From Bacteroidaceae bacterium (GTDB lineage: Bacteria > Bacteroidota > Bacteroidia > Bacteroidales > Bacteroidaceae), in assembly GCA_016302965.1 (NCBI GenBank), contig JAEDMP010000068.1, forward strand, positions 1 to 13,040: a DNA stretch of 13,040 nt, written 5' to 3'. The stretch's first letter is position 1. Each line of letters opens with the position of its first letter. The translations under genes and the position numbers were made by a program. Of the stretch, positions 7,360-13,040 are shown piece by piece. The notes beneath the pieces were generated by a model. That model searched no databases. It had not been told where the DNA came from and saw only the letters and a list, made by a program, of their open reading frames with translations.

Positions 7360-7419
7360 TTTTCAGGAGCGGATTCTTTAGGGGATACGACAGGAAATGC
7401 TGTTTGAGGGTTAGCAAGT

Positions 7420-7452
7420 GCAAAAATAGAATTTTCCGACGAGACAACCAAA
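7420..7452 (-). promoter_or_regulatory. Bacteroidota promoter of the DUF3667 gene (TTTG, 20-bp spacer, TATTTTTGC)
   Basis: Read on the - strand, TTTG (complement of 7449-7452) is followed by a 20-bp spacer and TATTTTTGC (complement of 7420-7428), an excellent match to the phylum's -33/-7 consensus. The start codon is at 7359-7357, giving a leader of roughly 55 nt. Confidence 0.72.
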
Positions 7453-7533
7453 AAGATGCGCAGAAAAATCTGCCTTTTGTTTAAGTTTATTTAAAAATGA
7501 ACGGAAGATGAGGGATATATGAATCCTTTTCAC

Positions 7534-7542
7534 TAACTTTGC
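7534..7542 (+). promoter_or_regulatory. Bacteroidota-type -7 box (TAACTTTGC) of the dcp operon
   Basis: TAACTTTGC lies 51 bp before the dcp ATG. No TTTG is present at the expected -33 distance. Upstream, between this box and the divergent DUF3667 promoter, is a small GCAGA-AAAA-TCTGC hairpin (7460-7473) and an AT-rich stretch; nothing else is seen in the 234-bp divergent region. Confidence 0.62.
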
Positions 7543-7593
7543 ATTCGGAAAGAACGAATCACATATCCATTTGAAAATTAGCAGAAAAGAAAT

Positions 7594-9639
7594 ATGAGCA
7601 ACCCGTTTTTCGAACCTTACAACACGCCGCACGACACCGTGCCCTTTGACCGTATCAAGCTGGAACATTTTGAAGAAGCCTTCATGGAAGGCATCCGACG
7701 CGAGAACGAGCAGATTGACAGGATTGTGAACAATCCCGACAGACCCACCTTTGACAATACCATCGTGGTGGACGAGGACGACAAGCCAGAGGGGTACTAC
7801 GACCTGCTCTCGCGTGTGTCGACCGTCTTCTTCAACCTGCTCAGCGCCGAGACCAACGACGAGATGGACGCCCTGGCACAGAAGATGCAGCCCATCCTGA
7901 CCCAGCACGCCAACGACATAAGGCTGAACAAACGGCTCTTTGAGAAAATCAAATATGTACACCACCATCACCGCTATCTCACCAAGGAGGAACAGCGGCT
8001 GCTGCAGGTGGAGTTTGAAGGGTTCACCCGAAGCGGAGCCCTGCTCAACGACGAGGACAAGGAGAAACTGAGAAAACTCTCGGAGGAGGCCAGCATGCTC
8101 TCGCTGCAGTTCTCGCAGAACCTGCTCAAGGAGAACAAGGACTTCCAGCTGCATCTCACCGACAGGAAAGACCTGGCCGGACTACCCGACACCGCCATCG
8201 AAGCAGCCGCGCAGACCGCACGGGAGGCGGGAAAGGAGGGATGGGTGTTCACGCTCGATTTCCCCAGCTATTCGCCCTTCATGTCCTACTCGGACAGAAG
8301 GGAGCTGAGAAAACAGATGTATATGGCCAAAAACACCATCTGCACCCACCACAACGATGCCAACAACATCGATATCTGCAAACGGCTCATCAACCTCAGG
8401 CGCGAGATTGCACAGCTGCTGGGATTCAGAAGCTATGCCGACTATGTGATGAAACACCGCATGGCCGGCAACGCACGGAACGTGTACAGGCTGCTCGACG
8501 ACCTGGTCATCGCCTACAAACCCGTGGCCGTGAAAGAGCGGGAGGCCGTGGAGAAGATGGCCAAACAGATGGAGGGAAGCCGGTTTGTGATGATGCCTTG
8601 GGACATGGGCTACTACTCGCACAAGCTGAAACTGAAGAAATACAATATCGATGCCGAGATGCTGAGACCCTATTTTGAACTGGACAAGGTGATCAGCGGC
8701 GTGTTCGGACTCGCCAACAAACTCTATGGCATCACCTTCAAGGAGAACAAGGACATACCCGTCTACCACCCCGACGTGAAGGCCTATGAGGTGTTCGACC
8801 GCGACGGAAGCTATCTCGCCGTGTTCTATGCCGACTTCCACCCCCGCAAGGGCAAACAGAGTGGAGCATGGATGACCGAATACCAGGGACAATGGATCAC
8901 GAAGAAGGGGGTGAACGTCAGACCACACGTGAGCGTGGTGATGAACCTCTCGAAACCGACCGACGACAAACCGGCCCTGCTCACACTGGGCGAGGTGGAG
9001 ACCTTCCTGCACGAGTTCGGACACTCGCTGCACGGCATGTTTGCCAACACCCGATTTGAAAGCCTCAGCGGAACCAACGTGTGGTGGGACTTCGTGGAAC
9101 TGCCCTCACAGTTCATGGAGAACTATGCCGTGGAGAAGGACTTCCTGAGCACCTTCGCCTTCCACTACCAGACGGGCGAACTCATCCCCGACGAACTCAT
9201 CAAGCGCATCGTCAAGAGCCGCAACTTCCTCACCGGATGCAACTGTCTGAGACAGGTGAGCTTCGGACTGCTCGACATGGCCTACTATACACTCACCGAG
9301 CCCTTTGACGAAGACCTCATCCGATTTGAGCAACAGGCTTGGCAGAAGGCCATCATCAGCCAGCAACTGCCCTACTGCTGCATGACCGTCCAGTTCAGCC
9401 ACATCATGGCCGGGGGATATGCCGCCGGATACTACAGCTACAAATGGGCCGAGGTGCTGGATGCCGACGCCTTCAGCGTGTTCCAGCGAAAGGGCATCTT
9501 CAACCAGCAGACGGCCCAGCGCTTCCGAGACACCATCCTCTCCAAGGGAGGAACGGAGCATCCCATGACGCTCTACAAGAAATTCAGAGGAGCTGAACCC
9601 TCCATCAAGGCACTACTCAAAAGAAACGGAATCAGATAA
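7594..9639 (+). CDS. dcp: M3 family zinc metallopeptidase, peptidyl-dipeptidase Dcp-like
   Basis: A 681-residue thimet-oligopeptidase (M3) family enzyme of the length of E. coli Dcp. The zinc site is complete: HEFGH at residues 473-477 and, 25 residues after the second His, Glu502 in WWDFVELPSQ, giving the family's HExxH-x25-E pattern. The downstream ENYAVEKDFL and the CCMTVQFSHIMAGGYAAGYY segment near the C-terminus hold the conserved substrate-binding tyrosines of M3 enzymes. There is no signal peptide (it begins MSNPFFEPYNTPHDTVPF), so cytoplasmic degradation of short peptides is likely; Dcp removes C-terminal dipeptides, while oligopeptidase A-type endopeptidase activity is the alternative. 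It is the first gene of a four-gene + strand operon, with the next start only 2 nt after its stop. Confidence 0.93.
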   Translation: MSNPFFEPYNTPHDTVPFDRIKLEHFEEAFMEGIRRENEQIDRIVNNPDRPTFDNTIVVDEDDKPEGYYDLLSRVSTVFFNLLSAETNDEMDALAQKMQPILTQHANDIRLNKRLFEKIKYVHHHHRYLTKEEQRLLQVEFEGFTRSGALLNDEDKEKLRKLSEEASMLSLQFSQNLLKENKDFQLHLTDRKDLAGLPDTAIEAAAQTAREAGKEGWVFTLDFPSYSPFMSYSDRRELRKQMYMAKNTICTHHNDANNIDICKRLINLRREIAQLLGFRSYADYVMKHRMAGNARNVYRLLDDLVIAYKPVAVKEREAVEKMAKQMEGSRFVMMPWDMGYYSHKLKLKKYNIDAEMLRPYFELDKVISGVFGLANKLYGITFKENKDIPVYHPDVKAYEVFDRDGSYLAVFYADFHPRKGKQSGAWMTEYQGQWITKKGVNVRPHVSVVMNLSKPTDDKPALLTLGEVETFLHEFGHSLHGMFANTRFESLSGTNVWWDFVELPSQFMENYAVEKDFLSTFAFHYQTGELIPDELIKRIVKSRNFLTGCNCLRQVSFGLLDMAYYTLTEPFDEDLIRFEQQAWQKAIISQQLPYCCMTVQFSHIMAGGYAAGYYSYKWAEVLDADAFSVFQRKGIFNQQTAQRFRDTILSKGGTEHPMTLYKKFRGAEPSIKALLKRNGIR

Positions 9640-9641
9640 AG

Positions 9642-10088
9642 ATGGAAGACAAACAAAGACAACTGGACTTGCGCTATCTGCGCATGGCACGCATCTGGGC
9701 GGAAAACAGCTACTGCAGGCGACGCCAGGTGGGCGCACTCGTGGTGAAGGACAAGATGATCATCAGCGACGGATTCAACGGCACACCCAGCGGATTCGAA
9801 AACAGATGCGAGGACAGCCTGAACGTCACGCTGCCCTACGTGCTGCACGCCGAAGCCAATGCCATCACCAAACTCGCCAGAAGCAACAACAACAGCGACG
9901 GAGCCACGCTCTATGTGACGGCATCGCCCTGTATCGAATGCTCGAAACTCATCATCCAGGCCGGCATCAAAAGGGTGGTCTATGCAGAGAAATACAGGCT
10001 GGAAGACGGGATCGACCTGCTCAGACAAGCCAACATCGAAGTGATTTATCTTAACCCCGACGAAGAAGATGAAAGCAAACAAGAATAA
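9642..10088 (+). CDS. dCMP deaminase family protein (cytidine/deoxycytidylate deaminase fold)
   Basis: A 148-residue zinc-dependent deaminase. The catalytic motif HAE at residues 69-71 supplies a zinc ligand and the proton-shuttling Glu, and PCIEC at 96-100 gives Cys97 and Cys100, the other two ligands. The N-terminal part (RRRQVGALVVKDKMIISDGFNGTP) and the Cys56/Glu57 region resemble deoxycytidylate deaminases of the ComEB type, which convert dCMP to dUMP for thymidylate synthesis. A different deaminated pyrimidine substrate cannot be excluded. It begins 2 nt after dcp and its last 20 nt overlap the S41 peptidase gene, so translation of all three is probably coupled. The Asp/Glu-rich tail (NPDEEDESKQE) is partly a product of that overlap. 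Confidence 0.9.
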   Translation: MEDKQRQLDLRYLRMARIWAENSYCRRRQVGALVVKDKMIISDGFNGTPSGFENRCEDSLNVTLPYVLHAEANAITKLARSNNNSDGATLYVTASPCIECSKLIIQAGIKRVVYAEKYRLEDGIDLLRQANIEVIYLNPDEEDESKQE

Positions 10089-11721
10089 GCGTCTCACACC
10101 GCTGTTCATGGCCGTAGCCATGGTAGCGGGTATCCTCATCGGCACCTTCTATGCCAACCATTTCACAGGCAACAGGCTGAACATCATCAACTCGAGCAGC
10201 AACAAGCTGAACAATCTGCTGCACGTCGTGGAAGACCAGTATGTGGACACCGTGGACATCAACAAACTCGTGGAGAATGCCATGCCCGAGATTCTCGCCG
10301 AACTGGACCCGCACTCGGTCTATATCCCTGCCAAAAATGTGCAGACAGCCACCGACGACCTCAGAGGCTCCTTCTCGGGGGTGGGCATCGAGTTCACCAT
10401 CCGCCATGATACCATCCGCGTGCAGAATGTCATTGCCGACGGACCCGCTGAAGCGGCAGGCGTGCTGGCGGGCGACAAGATTGTGACCATCGACGGAAAA
10501 ACGTTCGTGGGCAAGGAGGTGACCACCGAGGAGGCCATGCACCGGCTGAAAGGAGAGGAGGGCACCAAGGTGACGCTCGGACTGAAACGCTACGGGATGG
10601 ACAAGCTGAAGACGGTGACCGTCACCAGGGGGGAGATTCCGCAGAAAAGCATCAACGCCACCTACATGATGGACAAGCACACGGGGTACATCAAAATCAA
10701 GAACTTCGGAGAGAACACCTACGCCGAACTGCTCATCGCTCTGGCCACCCTCTCGCAGGAGACTTTTGACAACCTCATCATCGACCTGCGTGGCAACACC
10801 GGAGGATACCTCGCCTCGGCCGTGCAGATCGCCAACGAGTTTCTGCCCAAAGACCGGCTCATCGTATATACACAAGGAAGGAAATCGCCCCGACAGGACT
10901 ACCGCAGCGACGGACGAGGCAGCTATCAGCAGATTCCGCTCGTGGTGCTCATCGACGAGGTGTCGGCATCGGCTTCGGAGATTCTCGCAGGAGCCATCCA
11001 GGACAACGACCGAGGAACGGTCATCGGACGACGCTCATACGGCAAGGGACTGGTGCAACAGCCCATTGCCTTCAAGGACGGATCGATGGTTAGACTCACC
11101 GTGGCACGCTACTACTCGCCCTCGGGACGATGCATCCAGAAACCCTACACATCGGGCGACGACCGGGACTATGAGGAGGACCTCATCACCCGATACCAGC
11201 ACGGCGAATTCTTCACCCAGGACAGCATCAAGCACGAGGGACCCGCCTTCCACACCCGCATCGGACGGACCGTTTATGGCGGCGGTGGCATCACGCCCGA
11301 CTTCTTCGTGGCCGAAGATACGCTGGGTTATACCTCCTATCTGAAGGAGGCCAGCATGAGAGGGCTGATTCTGCAGTTCGCCTATGACTATACCGACGAA
11401 AACCGGCTGAAGATGAAACCCTATGCCACCTTGGAGACGCTGCTGGGCTATCTGAAGAAACAGAACCTTGTGGAGGCTTTTGCCCGATATGGCGAGAAAA
11501 ACGGACTGAAACGGCGCAACCTCATGATCAAGAAATCAAACGAGCTGCTGCAACGATTCATCTACGGACGAATCATCTATAACATGCTCGACGACGAGGC
11601 GTTCATCCGCTACTTCAACGAGGAAGACCCGACCATCAGAAAGGCACTGGAGGTGATGGACAAACAGGCCGCCTTCCCCAAACGACCCGCCGACGAAAAA
11701 CCGCAAACGAAGAAGGAATAA
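10069..11721 (+). CDS. ctpA: S41 family C-terminal processing peptidase (CtpA/Prc type)
   Basis: A 550-residue serine protease with an N-terminal membrane anchor or signal (residues 11-29), which places it in the periplasm. A PDZ domain (about 98-190) starts at GSFSGVGIEF and includes GPAEAAGVLAGDKIVTIDGK. The peptidase core follows: RGNTGGYL (241-248), then SASASE with catalytic Ser301, Lys326 in SYGKG, and Gln330. The 25-residue Ser-Lys and 4-residue Lys-Gln spacings are those of E. coli Prc, so the Ser/Lys dyad is intact. Family members cut exported or envelope proteins from the C-terminus; the C-terminal ~150 residues here form the extension common in Bacteroidota copies. The protein ends in a Lys-rich tail. 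It overlaps the deaminase gene by 20 nt and is followed 9 nt later by the folate gene. Bacteroidota often carry several S41 paralogues, so the symbol is a family-level label. Confidence 0.92.
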   Translation: MKANKNKRLTPLFMAVAMVAGILIGTFYANHFTGNRLNIINSSSNKLNNLLHVVEDQYVDTVDINKLVENAMPEILAELDPHSVYIPAKNVQTATDDLRGSFSGVGIEFTIRHDTIRVQNVIADGPAEAAGVLAGDKIVTIDGKTFVGKEVTTEEAMHRLKGEEGTKVTLGLKRYGMDKLKTVTVTRGEIPQKSINATYMMDKHTGYIKIKNFGENTYAELLIALATLSQETFDNLIIDLRGNTGGYLASAVQIANEFLPKDRLIVYTQGRKSPRQDYRSDGRGSYQQIPLVVLIDEVSASASEILAGAIQDNDRGTVIGRRSYGKGLVQQPIAFKDGSMVRLTVARYYSPSGRCIQKPYTSGDDRDYEEDLITRYQHGEFFTQDSIKHEGPAFHTRIGRTVYGGGGITPDFFVAEDTLGYTSYLKEASMRGLILQFAYDYTDENRLKMKPYATLETLLGYLKKQNLVEAFARYGEKNGLKRRNLMIKKSNELLQRFIYGRIIYNMLDDEAFIRYFNEEDPTIRKALEVMDKQAAFPKRPADEKPQTKKE

Positions 11722-11730
11722 AACGGAACC

Positions 11731-12267
11731 ATGCTGACGAAGAAGGAACTGAGAGCCGAAATCAGACGCCGCAAGGCACGCTACAGCCGCGAAGCACTCG
11801 ACGCGTTCTCGGCTGCCATTGCCGAACGGCTCCTGCAACACCCACGACTCACGGGAACAGAGGGGGCTGTGCTGCTCTATCACGCGCTGCCCGACGAGGT
11901 GGACCTCAACCGGCTGCTCACACCCCAGGGCACTGAACTGCTGCTGCCCAAGGTGACGGGCCCCGACAGCATGGAGCTGCGCCGCTATCTCTCGCCCGAG
12001 CATCTGCAGACAGGAGCCTACGGCATACAGGAACCTACGGGGCCGCTCTTCGCCGACTATGACCGCATCACGACGGCCATCATTCCCGGCATGGCCTTCG
12101 ACCGCGAAGGTCACCGACTGGGAAGAGGCAAGGGGTATTACGACCGGCTACTGCCACAACTGAAGCGTGCATATAAAATAGGTGTATGTTTCCCCTTTCA
12201 ATATTTCACCTCACCCATCCCCACCACTGAAACGGACGTGGCGATGGATGAGGTGATCTTCGGATAG
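11731..12267 (+). CDS. fau: 5-formyltetrahydrofolate cyclo-ligase
   Basis: A 178-residue enzyme that converts 5-formyltetrahydrofolate to 5,10-methenyltetrahydrofolate with ATP, recovering folate for one-carbon metabolism. The signature is complete: GMAFDREGHRLGRGKGYYDR at residues 120-139, including the ATP-binding GRGKGYYD. The N-terminal KKELRAEIRRRKA helix and the LLYHALPDEVDL segment (48-59) are also typical, and the length fits the family. It is the last gene of the dcp operon, 9 nt after the S41 peptidase stop. Grouping with a dCMP deaminase fits a folate/thymidylate link, though operon content here is mixed. It converges on mscL with 6 bp between the two stops; no terminator hairpin is visible there. 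Confidence 0.93.
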   Translation: MLTKKELRAEIRRRKARYSREALDAFSAAIAERLLQHPRLTGTEGAVLLYHALPDEVDLNRLLTPQGTELLLPKVTGPDSMELRRYLSPEHLQTGAYGIQEPTGPLFADYDRITTAIIPGMAFDREGHRLGRGKGYYDRLLPQLKRAYKIGVCFPFQYFTSPIPTTETDVAMDEVIFG

Positions 12268-12273
12268 CAACAG

Positions 12274-12699
12274 TTACTTGCCCTGTTTCAGCAAATCGCG
12301 AATCTCCGTGAGCAGTTTCTCCTCGGCAGAGGGAGCGGGAGGAGCAGGAGGAGCGGCAGGCTTCTCAGCCTTCTTGCGGGCCATCTTGTTGATGCCCTTG
12401 ACCAGCATGAACACACAGAAGGCAATGATGACAAAGTCGAACATCGTCTGCAGGAAGTTGCCGTAATTGATGGTGACAGGTTCCAACTTCTCCAGACCGA
12501 GGTCGATGGAGGGAAGCTCACACTTGAGGTCGGTGAACTTCACACCGCCAATCAGCCAGCCGATGGGAGGCATGATAATATCATTGACAATAGAGGTTAC
12601 AATCTTGCCGAAAGCACCTCCGATGATGACACCGACAGCCATGTCAACGGCGTTTCCCTTGACGGCGAATTCCTTGAATTCGTTGATGAATTTACCCAT
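12274..12699 (-). CDS. mscL: Large-conductance mechanosensitive channel MscL
   Basis: A 141-residue inner-membrane channel that opens under membrane tension to release solutes on hypo-osmotic shock. The N-terminal amphipathic helix (MGKFINEFKEFAVKGN), first span (about 17-43, AVDMAVGVIIGGAFGKIVTS, with the pore-lining small residues), periplasmic loop and second span (about 80-103) follow the family plan. The C-terminus has a Pro/Ala linker (PAAPPAPPAP) before the charged bundle helix EEKLLTEIRDLLKQ. The start is the ATG at 12699-12697, because family members begin with MGKF or similar; an in-frame ATG 42 nt upstream would add unrelated residues and lies within the -7 box at 12738-12746. The gene is divergent from gap and convergent with the folate gene. 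Confidence 0.95.
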   Translation of the reverse strand: MGKFINEFKEFAVKGNAVDMAVGVIIGGAFGKIVTSIVNDIIMPPIGWLIGGVKFTDLKCELPSIDLGLEKLEPVTINYGNFLQTMFDFVIIAFCVFMLVKGINKMARKKAEKPAAPPAPPAPSAEEKLLTEIRDLLKQGK

Positions 12700-12737
12700 T
12701 CGTGATTTTTTTTGATTATTTAATATAAAAAATTGCT

Positions 12738-12746
12738 GCAAATATA
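12738..12746 (-). promoter_or_regulatory. Bacteroidota-type -7 box (TATATTTGC) of mscL
   Basis: On the - strand the bases read TATATTTGC, matching TAnnTTTGC, 38 bp before the mscL start codon. The expected -33 region falls at or just past the gap -7 box and has no clear TTTG. Confidence 0.6.
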
Positions 12747-12758
12747 GAAAAATATTTG

Positions 12759-12767
12759 TAACTTTGC
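12759..12767 (+). promoter_or_regulatory. Bacteroidota-type -7 box (TAACTTTGC) of gap
   Basis: TAACTTTGC fits the phylum's -7 consensus. A TTG at 12733-12735 is 23 bp upstream, a long spacer for a -33 element. Transcription from here would give a leader of about 175 nt before the gap ATG at 12949. Confidence 0.6.
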
Positions 12768-12786
12768 GGTCGAAAACAGAAAAAAA

Positions 12787-12936
12787 ATGCTAAAGTGCAT
12801 CATTTTTTGGATATTCATTACTCATAAAAGGGTGACAACAGAGGCATTACGAAGAAAAAGACGGCTAAACAGTGACAGAAAGCCGTCAGGAAGGAAGCCG
12901 AAAGAACAAGGCATATCATATAAACCCTTTAAATAA
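12787..12936 (+). CDS. Possible 49-residue leader ORF upstream of gap
   Basis: The first ATG after the predicted gap -7 box opens a 49-codon frame that ends in TAA 12 nt before the gap start codon. The product would have a short hydrophobic N-terminus (CIIFWIFI, residues 4-11) and a strongly basic remainder (15 Lys/Arg against 3 Asp/Glu overall). I recognise no family. A frame this long can arise by chance, and A-rich sequence before the ATG is weak support for a ribosome site. If translated, it might act as a regulatory leader peptide. Confidence that it is a gene is low. Confidence 0.22.
   Translation: MLKCIIFWIFITHKRVTTEALRRKRRLNSDRKPSGRKPKEQGISYKPFK
12860..12887 (+). other. Hairpin in the gap leader (GACGGCT / AGCCGTC)
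   Basis: Arms GACGGCT (12860-12866) and AGCCGTC (12881-12887) are perfectly complementary over 7 bp around a 14-nt loop. The position, 61 nt before the gap start, and the lack of a T-tract argue for an mRNA structure rather than a terminator. Confidence 0.45.
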
Positions 12937-12948
12937 ATAAAAAGTAAA

Positions 12949-13040
12949 ATGACAAAGATTGGTATTAACGGATTTGGCCGTATCGGTCGTTTCGTTTTCC
13001 GCGCAGCTCAGACTCGCGACGACATTCAGGTAGTAGGTAT
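12949..13040 (+). CDS. gap: Glyceraldehyde-3-phosphate dehydrogenase, type I, 3' partial
   Basis: The first 30 codons of a gene cut by the window edge encode MTKIGINGFGRIGRF followed by a Rossmann-fold continuation ending DDIQVVGI. INGFGRIGR (residues 6-14) is the NAD-binding glycine motif that opens GAPDH. The enzyme oxidises glyceraldehyde 3-phosphate to 1,3-bisphosphoglycerate in cytoplasmic glycolysis. The start is the ATG after an A-rich leader (aaagtaaaATG), as expected in this phylum. Transcription probably begins near 12774, leaving a leader of about 175 nt with a possible small ORF and a hairpin. Confidence 0.95.
   Translation, partial: MTKIGINGFGRIGRFVFRAAQTRDDIQVVG

Noticed and set aside
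6412..7407. Long + strand open frame of 331 codons, rich in Gln, His and Arg
   Set aside because: It is antisense to the DUF3667 gene, whose zinc ribbon and signature are clear; the odd composition is that of a GC-rich shadow frame.
7460..7473. GCAGA-AAAA-TCTGC followed by T-rich sequence as a terminator
   Set aside because: The stem is only 5 bp and no + strand gene ends upstream; it lies between divergent promoters.
8182..9033. 283-codon - strand open frame inside dcp
   Set aside because: It is antisense to the M3 peptidase, including its zinc site, and has no recognisable features; GC-rich genes often leave such frames.
12700..12741. Upstream ATG extending mscL by 14 residues
   Set aside because: MscL proteins begin at the MGKF-type helix, and the upstream ATG overlaps the predicted -7 box.
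1..13040. CRISPR array, tRNA/rRNA genes, insertion sequence ends or integrase
   Set aside because: I saw no regularly spaced repeats with unique spacers, no cloverleaf or rRNA sequence, and no transposase or integrase gene.

Overview
The window looks like the chromosome of a Bacteroidota (Bacteroidales) species, most likely Prevotella/Segatella-like. Evidence: six matches to the Bacteroidota -7 box TAnnTTTGC in front of genes (four on the + strand, two on the - strand), no strong Shine-Dalgarno sequences, and phylum-typical families (DUF2723, DUF3098, DUF3667, a multicopy AAA-ATPase/DUF1703 protein). The species is inference.

Left block (1-5380, all + strand, AT-richer; 60-nt samples at 601 and 3601 hold 24 and 26 G+C). 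It begins with an AAA-ATPase-like/PD-(D/E)XK protein cut by the window edge. Next is a small membrane-anchored winged-helix regulator, then a 101-bp control region with three TGTCAGG direct repeats phased at exactly 11 bp and a -7 box. This region precedes a 953-residue DUF2723 membrane protein (TMEM260-like, GT117 protein O-mannosyltransferase family), which overlaps a small DUF3098 membrane protein. The best candidate for something undescribed is this regulator / phased operator / predicted O-mannosyltransferase arrangement. The link is inferred from position and from how OmpR/PhoB-type winged helices bind DNA.

Middle (5381-7593). A 193-bp gap carries a tandem 12-bp repeat overlapping a good promoter for an EamA/DMT-family permease. 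A DUF3667 zinc-ribbon membrane protein lies convergent to it on the - strand, then a 234-bp divergent promoter region.

Right block (7594-12267, + strand, GC-richer; samples at 8701 and 11881 hold 30 and 41 G+C of 60). This is a tight four-gene operon: M3 peptidyl-dipeptidase, dCMP deaminase-family enzyme, S41 C-terminal processing peptidase, and 5-formyltetrahydrofolate cyclo-ligase. Junctions are 2 nt apart, overlapping by 20 nt, and 9 nt apart. It mixes peptide turnover, nucleotide/folate metabolism and periplasmic proteolysis.

Right end (12274-13040). mscL on the - strand converges on the operon and is divergent from gap (GAPDH), of which only the first 30 codons are present. The mscL and gap -7 boxes are 12 bp apart. 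The gap transcript would have a long leader with a 49-codon open frame and a 7-bp hairpin. No rRNA, tRNA, CRISPR array or insertion sequence was seen.
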